The notes under the pieces are model-generated. The model searched no databases. It was not told the origin of the DNA and was given only the letters and a program-made list of their open reading frames with translations. The position numbers were made by a program, and so were the translations under genes. From Paralithodes platypus (Eukaryota > Arthropoda > Malacostraca > Decapoda > Lithodidae), in assembly GCA_032716605.1 (NCBI GenBank), contig CM064572.1:36548813-36612812 (forward strand): a stretch of DNA of 64,000 nt. The letters are read 5' to 3'. Shown in pieces: positions 21,297-32,090 of this stretch. Each line of letters opens with the position of its first letter. Position 1 is the stretch's first letter.

Positions 21297-21677
21297 GGGG
21301 AGACTGGCCGTTTGTTTGGTCTATTAATTAATGTATTCATATATTTTTTTAGTTTCCTCCCTAGACCTCCATCAAGCTTAGAAAAACACCCCTAGACCCC
21401 CCTTCAAGATAAATGTGTACATTTTTTGGTAGATAAATGTGTACATTTTTTGGTAGAAAAATGCCCCGGCCGAAGGCCGGTTCCTCTTAAAATTGCAGGC
21501 TCGCTATCGCTCGCCAGGACATAATCGACACCTAAATGGCACAAAAATAAATTGACAACGAAATTGGGCGAAAGGTGTTAAAATCGCCAAACTAATGGGC
21601 CGAACGTCTTATAATCTCAAAACTAATGGGGCTAAACATTAGGGAGAAGGAGGTCCAGAAAAACGGTCTGCCTCCCC
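21297..21677. mobile_element. T2 MITE, 381 bp, copy 1 (TTAA-flanked)
   Basis: TTAA at 21293-21296 and 21678-21681. Termini are GGGGAGACTGGCCG and, inverted, GGGGAGGCAGACCG. The interior carries the phrase GGCCGAAGGCCGG and a small tandem repeat of TAGATAAATGTGTACATT. Related copies are at 28802-29174 and 50452-50811, with fragments at 22320-22410 and 34190-34275. No ORF. Confidence 0.8.
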
Positions 21678-21684
21678 TTAATGC

Positions 21685-22330
21685 GCAGTTGTTTGCTTCT
21701 GCTTGGGGGGGGGGGGATCCTTGTATAGGGGGGGTTTCATTGTTTGCTTTTGTTTGAGGGGGCTTGTTTGCTTATGTAGGGGGTGGGTTTCCTTTGCTTG
21801 TTTTATTTTTGCATTTGTTTGAGGGGGTTGTTTGCTTGTACAGTAGTTTAGGTGGGTTTCCGTTGTTTGCTTTAGTGGTTTGCTTCTGTTTGGGGGGGGG
21901 GGGGGCTTGTTTGCTTGCATTGGGGGTTTGTTTGTCATTGTTTGTTTTTGTTGTTTGCTTCTGTTTGGGATTTGTTTGCTTGTATAGACTATAAGGGTTT
22001 GGTTTCCATTGTGTGCTTCTGTTTGGGGTTTGTTTAGGAGTTTGTTTTCCATTGTTTCCTTTAGTTTTGGATTTGTTATGTGGTGTATACTCCTCGGATT
22101 CCATTGTTTCCTTTTATTTGTTTGTGTTTGCCGTAATTTGGGCCTTCAGCGTTTGTTTGCTTGTTTATGGGATTTGGTTTGGTTGTTTGCCGTAATTTGG
22201 ACATAGTTTGGTTGTTTACCTTTGCTTGGAAGTTCTTCTTTGGTTGTTTGCCGTTGGTTGCTAGTCCTTTTTGTTTTCCTTATGGCGGGGGAGGGGAGGG
22301 GGGGAGATAGTTGCTTTTTCTTGAGCCCCT
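21685..22330. repeat. G/T-rich degenerate repeat tract
   Basis: Diverged iterations of TTGTTTGCTTCTGTTTGGGG-like units, with four long G-runs (for example 21705-21716 and 21892-21904). Both strands stay open in places (Lys/Thr/Gln-rich or Phe/Leu/Cys-rich); this is a composition effect. Confidence 0.85.
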
Positions 22331-22410
22331 TCTCCCTCATGTGCCCCATTTGCGTTGAGATTATAAGACGTTCGCCTCATTAGTTTGCCGATTTTCAGAC
22401 CATTCGTCCT
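22320..22410. mobile_element. T2 MITE fragment, inverted
   Basis: The phrase GTTTGCCGATTTTCAGACC with TTATAAGACGTTCGCC matches the right half of the T2 MITE in reverse orientation. Together with the full copy at 21297, it brackets the G/T-rich tract. Confidence 0.65.
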
Positions 22411-22800
22411 TTTTCTTTATCTTTTGTTTGCGGAGCTCTAGTTTACTTTGGATTATTTGTTTATTTTGCTTGTTCATTTGTTAGTATTCGGAAAATATGA
22501 GACAGCTTTCGGTATTATGGGGTGTTTACTTTTGTTTGCGGAACTCTGGTTTACTTTGGTTTGTTTAATTGGGAGTTCTGTTGTTTACTGGTCGTCACTT
22601 GTTAGGCCGATTCTTGTTTTTCTTTGATTGTTTTGTGAGCGACTGTTGATTGATCTGTTGTTGTTCGCGTGATTTAGTTTGCCATTGTTTACTTGTGTTG
22701 ATGGTACATGTTGATGGATCTTTGGCATTGTTTACGTGTTTATAAAGGAGTTATATTTATCTTTCGCTTTGTGTTGACCTTTGTTCAAACATGTGTGTTC
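22411..22800. other. T/G-rich unique sequence with two related 50-base blocks
   Basis: Two similar blocks (GTTTGCGGAGCTCTAGTTTACTTTGG-like at 22428 and GTTTGCGGAACTCTGG-like at 22534) sit in T/G-rich DNA. No gene recognised. Confidence 0.6.
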
Positions 22801-22814
22801 ATGAATACATACCG

Positions 22815-22905
22815 GTATATATATATATATATCTATATCTATCTATATATATATATATATATAGATAGATATAGATATATATATACAGGATAAATATATA
22901 TATAT

Positions 22906-22942
<37 letters not shown>

Positions 22943-22955
22943 GGGTATGTATAAT

Positions 22956-22997
<42 letters not shown>
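22815..22997. repeat. TA/TAGA microsatellite
   Basis: TA and TAGATA repeats immediately flank the left end of the mariner-like element. The same type of repeat follows its right end. Confidence 0.95.
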
Positions 22998-22998
<1 letters not shown>

Positions 22999-24050
22999 AG
23001 GGTGTTTTAAAACAACACTGCCAGACCTCCTCTGCTAATTAGTAAATACAATAACGAAGAAGATTATCTAAGGACAAAATGTAAAATAATATACCATTAA
23101 TGATTTAAACTGCATAGAGTAAAATAATTAGTGACACCCAGGAATGAGCTATAATCCGAACACGGGCTAGTGTCCCACCTCCCCCCCAAATAGCCTACCT
23201 CTTGCCTCCCATCCCAGTTTGAGTTTTTCTTCGAAGCTTTGGAGTCATAACGAATCTTCTCATGTGTTTAATCATCTGCTCGGCCATGGTGCTATCTTCT
23301 TCTGTTATAGTGATTTTATTTACCTTATAATATCACATAAATATGGATTGTCGTTATTTAGGTGTGTCTCTGCCTCTGTTATTTTATACTCGTTAAGTCC
23401 AAGTGACGTAAATTGTTTGTTTTGGGTACCATTAGATGATTTTAAATATTCATTAGTAAACACCGTATACTTGTATGTCTACAGCTACGTAAAATCGTCA
23501 AACTTCAACCATAAAACTGATAGACATATTTCGTTAGTACTCTGTGATAATAGTAACGTAATGAGGTATTTGTATTGAAACAGTAAATTGCACAGGAACA
23601 CTTTTTTTCCCATTCAAACAGTTTCACGAACGATTAAATTACCTATAGCAGTGTTCGGATACCTGACCCAGACTTGAGATTCATTATTTTACCTCCTGGT
23701 CATCGTTAAAAATGGTGCATATCTTATTACGCTACTTGGATTATAATACTTAGCAGTTTTCTTCTAATTGCAAAATATCATTTCCAATAATATGTTACTT
23801 TGATTTTGTAATTATTCATATGTGATTAGGTCATTAGATATCTCCTCTTTACCTTTTTTACTTGGTAATCATTCATATTATGTATCATATGTTTTGTGCT
23901 GAGCTCAGAACCCTGTTTTGCTACATTTCTAAATAACCATTTATCTCCGTTAGAATATATTTTTGGTAAAAATAGAATAGAAATATGTGTATTATATATT
24001 TTGATCAATGTGGTCGTCATACTCTGGCAGTGTTGTTTTAAAACACCCTG
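22998..24050. mobile_element. Tc1/mariner-like non-autonomous element, 1053 bp
   Basis: Perfect 28-bp terminal inverted repeats begin CAGGGTGTTTTAAAACAA and are flanked by TA on both sides (22996-22997 and 24051-24052), inside TA microsatellite. TA targeting and CAGGGTG-type ends fit the Tc1/mariner superfamily. Open frames inside (23219-23578 plus, 23896-24174 plus) show no transposase motif, so it is a deletion derivative or a MITE carrying unrelated filler. Confidence 0.85.
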
Positions 24051-24088
24051 TATATATATATATATTTATACAGTATATATATATTTTA

Positions 24089-24150
<62 letters not shown>
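24051..24150. repeat. TA microsatellite
   Basis: An almost pure TA tract to the right of the mariner-like element. Confidence 0.95.
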
Positions 24151-24151
<1 letters not shown>

Positions 24152-24169
24152 GCATCCATATACTTCTAA

Positions 24170-24352
24170 AATAATGATGTACTGCCGCGACATACATCAC
24201 ACATAAATAATTATGTACTGCCACGGCCTGCGACATACATCACACATAAATATTGATGTACTGCCGCGACATACATCACACATAAATAATGATGTACTGC
24301 CGCGACATACATCACACATAAATAATGATGTACTGCCGCGACATACATCACA
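24170..24352. repeat. 36-bp minisatellite, first block
   Basis: Five units of a 36-bp repeat (core GATGTACTGCCGCGACATAC), the second unit being a length variant with an extra ACGGCCTGC-like stretch. The array continues at 25224 after a LINE insertion. Confidence 0.95.
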
Positions 24353-25223
24353 GCCATAGAACCATAGAACTCTTAAATTCTGATCTAAATACTATTTCCA
24401 ATTGGGGCAGAGAAAACCTTGTTAACTTTAATGCTTCCAAAACCCAATTTCTCCATCTATCTACCCGTCAGGATCTCCCAGCGGACTATCCCTTATTCTT
24501 CAACAATACAAAAATCAACCCTTCATCTTCTCTCAATATTCTTGGTGTCTCTTTTTCTTCTGCTCTCATTTGGAAGGACCATATTACCAGTCTTGCTAAG
24601 ACAGCCTCCCAGAAGCTGGGTGTGCTCAACCGCCTTAGGGGGTTCTTTTCCCCTGCACAGCTTCTTGCTCTGTACAGGGGCATAGTGCGCCCTTGTATTG
24701 AGTATTGTTCACATGTGTGGGGAGGTTCCTCTCACACTGCTCTCCTAGACAAAGTTGAAAGGAAGGCCTTTCGTATCATTAACTCCCGTCCACTCACCAA
24801 CTCTCTGCAATCTCTCTCTCTCCGCCGCAATGTTGCATCTCTCTCGCTATTCTATCGCTACTATAATAATCAGTGTTCCTCAGAGCTATCCCAGTGCATA
24901 CCACCTCCTTTACGTAGGGCACGTGGTACCCGTCTTGCAACTCAATCCCACCCCTACTCTGTGCAACTCTCCAACCCAAGAGTGAAACGTTACTCTCAAA
25001 CTTTCTTCTACTCAACAGCTGAGCTCTGGAACTCTCTCCCAGAATCAGTCTTTCCCTCTTCCTATGACTTAAATTGCTTCAAACTCCGTGTGTCCAGGCA
25101 TTTTGGCTCGAACGTCCCTTGATTTTGGCCCTGTCACTCTTTCAACTATGGGGGAGGCACTCGCTATAGGCAGTTATGCCTTTTGCCTCCCTCAATCACA
25201 TAGAAAAAAAAACAAAAACAAAA
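24353..25223 (+). pseudogene. LINE-C: 5'-truncated non-LTR element with poly(A)-type tail, inside the minisatellite
   Basis: An open frame of about 255 codons (to 25122) reads the region after the RT active site of a Jockey/CR1-type ORF2: NWGRENLVNFNASKTQF, ILGVSFSSALIWKDHI, IVRPCIEYCSHVWGG, and the C-terminal FYSTAELWNSLP. There is no stop in the truncated frame, so it is comparatively young. A short 3' UTR is followed by an A-rich tail (25203-25223), and the minisatellite resumes immediately. It is related to, but clearly distinct from, LINE-A, LINE-B and LINE-D. Confidence 0.88.
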
Positions 25224-25917
25224 CATAAATAATTATGTACTGCCGCGACATACATCACACATAAATAATGATGTACTGCCGCGACATACATCACACATAA
25301 ATAATGATGTACTGCCGCGACATACATCACACATAAATAATGATGTACTGCCGCGACATATATCACACATAAATAATAATGTACTGCCGTGACATACATC
25401 ACCCATAAATAATGATGTACTGCCACGACATACATCACACATAAATAAAAATGTACTGCCGCGACATACATCACACATAAATAATGATGTACTGCCGTGA
25501 CATACATCACACATAAATAATGATGTACTGCCGTGACATACATCACCCATAAATAATGATGTACTGCCACGACATACATCACACATAAATAATAATGTAC
25601 TGCCGCGACATACATCACACATAAATAATGATGTACTGCCGCGACATACATCACACATAAATAATGATGTACTGCCGCGACATACATCACACATAAATAA
25701 TAATGTACTGCCGCGACATACATCACACATAAATAATGATGTACTGCCACGACATACATCACACATAAATACTGATGTACTGCCGCGACATACATCACAC
25801 ATAAATAATAATGTACTGCCGCGACATACATCACACATAAATAATAATGTACTGCCGTGACATACATCACACATTAATAATGATGTACTGCCGCGACATA
25901 CATCACACATAAATACT
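25224..25917. repeat. 36-bp minisatellite, second block (about 19 units)
   Basis: Unit variants differ at a few positions (CCGCG/CCGTG/CCACG; AATGATG/AATAATG; CACACATA/CACCCATA). The variant sequence of units 5-7 recurs in units 9-11, showing a higher-order duplication of four units (144 bp). Because 36 is a multiple of 3, two minus-strand frames stay open through the array and spell 12-residue repeats. I do not regard these as genes. Confidence 0.95.
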
Positions 25918-25939
25918 GAGGAACACCAGCATTATACCT

Positions 25940-26640
25940 TGCTTCAGTTCATTTATGTGTTTATGTGCTTGTTTGTGTGTGTATATGTGCCATTGTGCGT
26001 GTGTGTGTGTGTGTGTATGTGTTGATGTGGGTATATTCTTGTGCGTGTATGTGCGTATATATGTGCTATTGTGCTTGTGTGTGTATGTGTTTGTGTATAA
26101 TTATGTGTTCGTGTGTGTCTGTGTGTATATGTTTGTGTGTGTATGTACTGTTGCGCTTGTTTGTGTATGTGTTTGCGTGTGTATATATTTGTTCAGGTGT
26201 GTCTGTATGTGTTTGTGTGTATATATGTGTTCGTGTTTCAAATGTGTGTAACTGTATGTGTGTGTGTTCGTGTGTCTATGTGTATCTGTGTATGTGTTTG
26301 TGTGTGTATATGTTTGTGTGTGTATGTGTTTGTGTGTGTATATGTTTGTGTGTGCATGTGTTTGTGGGTGGGTGTGTATATTATGTTTGTGTGTGTATAT
26401 GTTTGTGGGTGGGTGGGTGGGTATATGTTTGTGTATATATATTTGTTTGTATATGTGTGTGTTTGAGAGTGTATGTGTTCGTGTGTGTCTGTGTATACTT
26501 AGAGATACATACTTACACTCCTGCAACATAAAATATATACATACATTCAGACGAACGGTGAATATAATTATTATTGTTTTTTGTGTGTGTGTGTGTGTGT
26601 TTGTGTGTGTGTTTTTTTCTTCTATATTCCAACTACTCCC
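25940..26640. repeat. GT-rich microsatellite region
   Basis: Interrupted GT repeats on the plus strand, strongest at 25998-26018, 26240-26480 and 26580-26612. Long open frames here are compositional. Confidence 0.95.
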
Positions 26641-26704
26641 TCTCGGGCATAGGCTGAGAGCCTGTACATTCAACCGCTAATCATTGAACGGTGAAGCCCG
26701 TGAG

Positions 26705-26890
26705 GTCTCGTTCCAGTCTAGGGGGTGAGACATGTGAAGCACTTTTAGCTGCAACCAGCCCCTGCCATCTTGCCTTCGCAGGATGCATGGGGCTTAGTTG
26801 CCCACTCACGGCTCGAAGCAGCCCCATCTCTGAAGCTGCCTCGCTCCAGTGCTTCACTGTCTCATCTCCTAGACTCGGACCCTCATTCTC
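26705..26890. repeat. Long inverted repeat (hairpin element)
   Basis: The left arm (AGTCTAGG..GTGAGACA..GTGAAGCAC, about 26713-26752) pairs with the right arm (AGTGCTTCACTGTCTCAT..CCTAGACTCGG, about 26848-26884). The inner pair CAGCCCC/GGGGCT also matches. The whole would fold as one ~170-base hairpin: a fold-back MITE or a structured transcript. Confidence 0.65.
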
Positions 26891-27074
26891 AGAGCGCCAC
26901 CTATTGAGCAATGACTTCATTACGCATTGCCCCCCTGTAGCATATTTTGAATATGGAAATATTCATACAGTGCTATTTAATCAGGGAACAATGAGGGTAT
27001 TTATTTGGCATTTCGGTGAGCTTCGTGGTAATGCACTAATACTAGGTACAGCACAATTTCATTCCAATTATATC

Positions 27075-27158
27075 TTCCCATTGACATATCGGGATTCGAA
27101 CCCGGGACCATTGGATTACCAGGCCAGTGGCAAGACCACTCCACCACACCTCCCCTAT
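27075..27158 (-). ncRNA. tRNA-like SINE head
   Basis: On the minus strand, A-box-like TGGTGGAGTGGTCTT and a perfect B box GGGTTCGAATCCC are about 36 bases apart, with flanking GGGGAGGTG. The body extends leftwards into 26940-27075. The cloverleaf is imperfect, so I read it as a tRNA-derived SINE fragment. Confidence 0.6.
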
Positions 27159-27159
27159 G

Positions 27160-27445
27160 TGTGGGTGTATGTGTGTGTGTGTACTACGTCAGCACATAAT
27201 ACGCACAGGGTCAACATTGCACCCCATGTGAATTATTCCGTGTGTCTCTGTGTGCTTGTGTGTGTATGTATGTGTGCGTATATACTATAGCAACACACAC
27301 ACACATACACACACACACACACACACACATACACATACACACAGACAGACAGACGGCTAACATTATACCGTGGCTGAATTAATAAGATAAATCCACTGGC
27401 CTTGTGTGTGTAATTAAAGCAGGGTATGTGTATGTGTGTGTGAAT
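27160..27445. repeat. GT and CA microsatellites
   Basis: GT repeats at 27162-27182 and 27240-27270, CA repeats at 27290-27345 followed by CAGA, and a further GT run at 27425-27445, separated by short unique DNA. Confidence 0.9.
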
Positions 27446-27689
27446 GAGTGTTTCTATGTTACTCAGTTACTTGTTCGTCAAGGGGAATCCACGCAATGCG
27501 AGCTAAGCTCATTATTATCGCGCCTCCTTAACTGGGAATGTATTGCGTGACATGCATGTTAAGTGATTTATGTACTGTTGGAATGGCTGTGGATGTGTGT
27601 GTAGTCTGTATTTTAGCCAATTGGCGACATCGGAAACGAAGGCTTAGGGTGGATCTGTATGGTACCATTCTCACTATAGACGGTACCGT
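27446..27689. other. Unique sequence, nothing recognised
   Basis: No motif or repeat partner seen in this window. It may belong to the body of the adjacent SINE or an older insertion. Confidence 0.5.
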
Positions 27690-27945
27690 CTCGCCCAAAG
27701 GCTTAGGTAGCCATCAGCTTAGGTGAACCATACGATACCCATCTCGCCTTGTACCATTTTTGCCAACCCCAGATGGGACGTCACAACGTCGTCCACTTAT
27801 TCCAGGTACCTATTTACAGCTAGGTGAACTGAGGCTAACACATGAAAGGAGACAAGCCCAATTTGTCTCCGCCCGGCCGGGGATTGAACCCCCGACCCCT
27901 CGTGTGTGAGACGAGAGCTCTACCTAATAGGCTACGGGCTGTGTG
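27690..27945 (-). mobile_element. tRNA-Val-derived SINE
   Basis: The minus-strand head at 27945-27870 folds as a tRNA. A-box TAGCCTATTAGG is followed by an anticodon stem CTCGT/ACGAG around loop CTCACAC (anticodon CAC, Val), then B-box GGGTTCAATCC and a closed T-arm (CGGGG/CCCCG). The body contains the block TCACCTAGCTGTAAATAGG, which I associate with widespread invertebrate SINEs. The 3' limit is uncertain. Confidence 0.75.
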
Positions 27946-27995
27946 TGTGTGTGTATGTGTATGTGTGTATGTGTATGTGTGTGTGTGTGTAGAGG
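27942..27995. repeat. GT microsatellite
   Basis: A GT/GTAT run immediately upstream of the SINE head. Confidence 0.9.
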
Positions 27996-28797
27996 TGTGA
28001 GGTTCTTTACTCCGATGACACCGTGTTGATGTGGATCTTCAGTAGGCCTCTCTGTGATGAATAATGTTTGTAGAAAACTGCCACCACTAATAGTTTATAG
28101 ACATATTAGGAGTCTGGAATTAATCAACCCATGCGATCAGCCTTTCCTTTATTTGTTGTATAAGTATGCATTAACACAGGCAGGAATCAAATCAGGTGTG
28201 AAATGATGAAATGGTGAGAATGGTGAAAGGGGGTGTGTGAGAGCGTGGTGAGTGGACCTCCGCCCTCGACTCGTGTCTGTCCAGTTCTCTCGTGTGATCG
28301 CCGTCATGCCTAGGTTCAACCGCACCTCGCCTTCCGAGAATGCATAACCAATGATGAAAGCGTGAATAATCCTGAATGACGAGTGAATAATAATACATGA
28401 CGAGTGCATAATCGTGCATAATTCCAGTCCAGGGGTCTCCTGGTGTTTAGGTTAGCAAGTCGTTAATATAGGAACGAAATGATTAATCAGCATGTTTACC
28501 TTAGCTATTGATAAGGACACCTGTGGTCTTGCCTCTGGACCACAGCTATCAGCTCCTTGTACAGGCATATACAAAAGTCGTGTCACAAGTATGAATTGAG
28601 TTATGAGTTGTCTAAATATGAGTGAAAAGATCGTATAACAGAGGACAGAGTAACACTGACAGCATGATTTAGCGTGAGGGAATATACTCGCCAGCCAAGA
28701 CAGCTGACGTGGTTCTGGTGTACCCTACCCTGTGATATGTTGGTGTGAAATTCAGGTAGAATAATCAGGATGAGGTCCTTAACCAAACATAAAGCGA
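27996..28797. other. Unique sequence, nothing recognised
   Basis: Short frames only and no repeat partner in the window. A tandem-like CATGACGAGTG phrase occurs at 28376 and 28398. Confidence 0.5.
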
Positions 28798-28801
28798 ATA
28801 A

Positions 28802-29174
28802 GGGGAGGCAGTTGTTTTTTCGAGTCCTACTCCTCCCTGATGTTTAGCCCTATTTGTTATGAGATTTCAAGACATTCGCCTTATTAGTTTGGCGATTTTC
28901 AGACCTTTTGCCCCATTCCTTTGCCAATATTAAGACCTTTCGTGCCATTTAGGAGTAATTTTTTTCCTGACGAGCGATAGCGAACCTGTATTTGGAAAGG
29001 ATTGACCTTCGGCCGGGACATTTTTCTACCGAAAAATGTACAAATTTATATCGAAGGGGATCTTGCGGGTGTTTTTTTAAATTTTGTTAGAGGCTTAGAG
29101 AGCAAACTAAACCCCCTACTTAAACCATTGAGCCGAACCAGTAAATTATGCTGCACAATACCGTCTGAGCTCCC
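28802..29174. mobile_element. T2 MITE, 373 bp, copy 2
   Basis: The right flank is TTAA at 29175-29178; the left flank has drifted to ATAA. The interior matches 21297-21677 in reverse orientation, including the GGCCG block and the TTTGGCGATTTTCAGACC phrase. Confidence 0.75.
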
Positions 29175-29355
29175 TTAAGGTTGTGACGCCAAGTTAATAT
29201 TGTGTGATAATACTGTAAATATTTTCAACCTATTATATTTGTAAGAGATAGTCATTACTTCCAAATAAGATACACCGTAGCAGTCCTTTGCTATATATTA
29301 CCTCATTGCTTACTGTGTTAGCTTAATAATCCAATAGGGTTGATAGCCTCAGAAC

Positions 29356-31378
29356 TTGGGCTCTCATTTTTAAGGTAATTACCTCAGATTAGCGTAATCT
29401 CACCTCATTTAAAGTAATTCTGAGGTAATGGAATTGTTTAGGTAATTCTGAAGTAATCCAAGTATCTACCAGGTAATTCTGACGAAATCCAAGGTAAAGC
29501 TTTATATTGTGGTCATTAATAGCCATTTGTAATACCAAATAAGTAGACATATATCAAATAATTATTAGAGTACTTTGATAACCTTGCCCGATCACTTCGC
29601 GTCTGTAGCCTACATTGTGTGACCGTTGTCATTCAGTACCTGTATGATAAGTGGCTGGGCTGGCCGTTGGTTTACAAGGAGTTTACATCAACTCCTGTCC
29701 TGGTGCCGCCAGTCAGAGTCTCAGTCTGACTGGCGACACACGGACATGAGATATACTTAGAGACAGTTAGGAGGACATGGAAAGCAGCAACTGAGCTGCC
29801 TTAATTTGTGCTTACTATTAATTTAAGAGGTGTGTACAATACATATATATATATTTTGTGTCATATGTTTCAGATACTAATAGTTTACTGTTAGTTCTAG
29901 AGGATTTCAAGAATCATTGTCAAGGTCTTTGCGTCTAGATTATTAAGCCTCACTTACGTGAGACCTCACTGTAGCCTATTCCTTCATAAACGAAATAAGC
30001 AGAAACATACAGTGATCTTTCTGAAATTGAATGGGATTTAATACTTTATCACAAACTAGACATCAATTATTTGATTTTCGTTCGATATTAGGGTTTGCCG
30101 GTTTGGTAGTACCCTCCTAATGTGTGCTTATTTTGTTGTAAGTACAAGGGATGCAGTTGCACAGCCCAGCCGGTAGTTTTGCATAACTACAACTGTTATT
30201 TTAGGTTTTATTTATTTTATTTTTGTATTTTAATGGTTTGTAAGTGTGTATTGTATTGTTAGAAAGTGAGGAAAACACTATTTATTAGCATTTGCATTGT
30301 TAATTGTAATTCAGATATTCCAACAATCTAGGAGTTTACTCAATTTAGTCAACTTTTAAAAGACATTAGCCTAACCTAACAACTTTACCTAACATATCCA
30401 AGTAATATGGGTGGGGCCTGCCACCCCCACTGATTAGGTATTAAAACTATAAAATAATGTCGATAAAGTCTATGGTGTTTACTCTGCAATCTTCAGCTTT
30501 GGCTGTCGATAACAGGAAAGTACCAATAACAATGTACTGACGTCTTGTAGGTGAAGCTCCACTCTAATTGGCTACTGATTCTGAACATCGGGGAGGAGCC
30601 TCCAATGAGGCTAGAATGTAAACAAAGTGTCCTGGATTGGCTGTACAAAAATAACTCTGAAAATGTTATAGGGGAGTGAAAATCAAATTGACAATTTTTT
30701 TTTGTTTTGCTCTTATCCACACATCAGTAAGGTTCCCTGAGTAAGGTAAGAGCGAAAAACAATAATTCCATGAGACAGGAATCCCTTAATCGAGGAGTTG
30801 TTGTTCTGCAGAATACCCGCCCAGCCAAACACTGATGCAAACAGCAGAAACTTGCTCAATTGTATATAATGTAAGTAATCTGTGTAGTAATATTACTAAG
30901 AACACAATTTAATATCTCATATATGTATATTATGTACCAATTCCTAAATTATTCACAATATTTCCATTACTATGTTTAATGAATCTCCCATATAGGCCTA
31001 CTTAAATGGCATTCCCATTTTCAAAAGGTATTTTCCTTGAACTTTAATTATATTTTCCAAGTTTCGTTATTTTGAGGTTTTTCCCATGCATTTTAAACTG
31101 AAAATATACTAGTATAACTACTGAAAAATTGCATTGTAAAATTAAACAGAGTTATTAAACGTATTTGTCACCTTACTGGTAGTTTACTATAGGGTAAAAC
31201 AGAGAGTAATCACACATAGATACTAATATATAGTTAGTTATAGGAAAAAATTACAAATAATGTACTATTTAGACAAGGTAATTCTGGAGTAATTTCAATT
31301 GAAAACTGAGGTAAAATCTTACGATTTAAGGTAATTTTCCACATATTCCAAGGTAATTTCAATATTCCGTTCTGAGAG
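29356..31378. mobile_element. Possible element with TGGGCTCTCA inverted ends and GGTAATT repeats
   Basis: TGGGCTCTCA at 29356 is mirrored by TGAGAGCCCA at 31369-31378. Just inside each end the motif GGTAATT or AGTAATT recurs (at least five times on the left at 29374-29490, at least four on the right at 31274-31350). No target duplication is clear and no transposase is present. It contains the T5 copy at 29827-30440. Held tentatively. Confidence 0.45.
29827..30440 (+). mobile_element. T5: 614-bp TTAA-flanked element, copy 2
   Basis: TTAA at 29823-29826 and 30441-30444. Exactly the same length as copy 1 at 2918-3531, inverted relative to it and nearly identical by eye. The GC hairpin lies at the right end in this orientation. 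No ORF. Confidence 0.88.
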
Positions 31379-31413
31379 CCCATTTTAACTAACTAACTGT
31401 ATAGGCCTATAAT

Positions 31414-31630
31414 AAAGCTGGCATCACACGAGAGCTTTTTCACTTAACATGTATCCTCGAAACTGGTCTGGCAGCTTATGGGTGGTCAACATATACATTA
31501 TTTCGGTTGCCTAAATTCATCTATCATCAGTCTAGTTTCCGATACCAGAGCAAATTATTCCAGAAATGTTGCCTGAAAAATATTGATCATCGAATGTTGA
31601 GTATAAAAGCTCTCGTGTGATACCGACTTT
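31414..31630. mobile_element. Hairpin-ended MITE, about 217 bp
   Basis: The left end AAAGCTGGCATCACACGAGA is the near-perfect complement of the right end; together about 35 bp of terminal inverted repeat with few mismatches. It abuts a T3 MITE. No target duplication could be confirmed. Confidence 0.75.
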
Positions 31631-31632
31631 AA

Positions 31633-31835
31633 CCCATTCAGTACCGGTGCCGTCTTTTTCACTTTATTCTGGCTACTAGTAGACGATAATATTCAGTTTA
31701 AATAGGGCCTCTAGCAATTTACAAGCTTCGAATTATCTCACCTAACCCTATCTTTACTCCACAGACCCTTCTTCAGCTGCACATAAACGTCTACATAGAA
31801 CAAAACTAAATAGACGTCGCCGGCAGGGTGTCAAG
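31633..31835. mobile_element. T3 MITE (about 200 bp), copy 1
   Basis: TTAA at 31629-31632 precedes CCCATTCAGTACCGGTGCCG. The right end (GACGTCGCCGGCAGGGTGTC) is its imperfect complement. The interior has the conserved phrases GGGCCTCTAG and CACAGACCCTTCTT. Same family as 31883-32088, 33762-33965 and 63316-63502. Confidence 0.7.
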
Positions 31836-31882
31836 CGAGTTCCGAGTCCACTATTTTGAGCCTATATTATTGTATAATTTAA

Positions 31883-32088
31883 CCCTTTGAGTACCAGCGA
31901 CGTGTGGTATATTATATTCTAGCTATATTTGGACGATATTATGCAGCTTAGGAAGGATCTGTGGGATTTAAAGGCTTGGTTGAGATACTTTGAAGCTTTA
32001 TGATGGCTAGAGGTCCTTCCTAAGCCGAATAAATTCGTCAAATCATGGCCAGAATATAATTAAAAGGATTTCACCGGTACTGTACGGG
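31883..32088. mobile_element. T3 MITE, 206 bp, copy 2
   Basis: TTAA at 31879-31882, then CCCTTTGAGTACCAGCGACG. The right end is GTACTGTACGGG, followed by ATAA (one change from TTAA). The interior is a long imperfect palindrome around GGAAGGATCTGTGGG. Confidence 0.8.
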
Positions 32089-32090
32089 AT

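Noticed and set aside
21678..22104. Lys/Thr/Pro/Gln-rich minus-strand frames
   Set aside because: Degenerate T/G-rich repeat read in reverse; no conserved domain.
23219..23578. 119-codon frame inside the mariner-like element considered as transposase
   Set aside because: No DDE/D blocks or helix-turn-helix pattern; AT-rich random frame.
25196..25910. Two overlapping 225-codon minus-strand frames with 12-residue repeats (CDVCRGSTSLFM-type)
   Set aside because: Produced by a 36-bp minisatellite whose unit length is a multiple of three. No start context, no domain, and both frames are equally open.
24170..25917. Regularly spaced 36-bp repeats considered as a CRISPR-like array
   Set aside because: Units are head-to-tail with no unique spacers, in a eukaryotic repeat landscape. 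It is a minisatellite.
25955..26680. Cys/Val/Tyr-rich plus-strand and His/Thr-rich minus-strand frames
   Set aside because: Translation of GT/CA microsatellite; compositional only.
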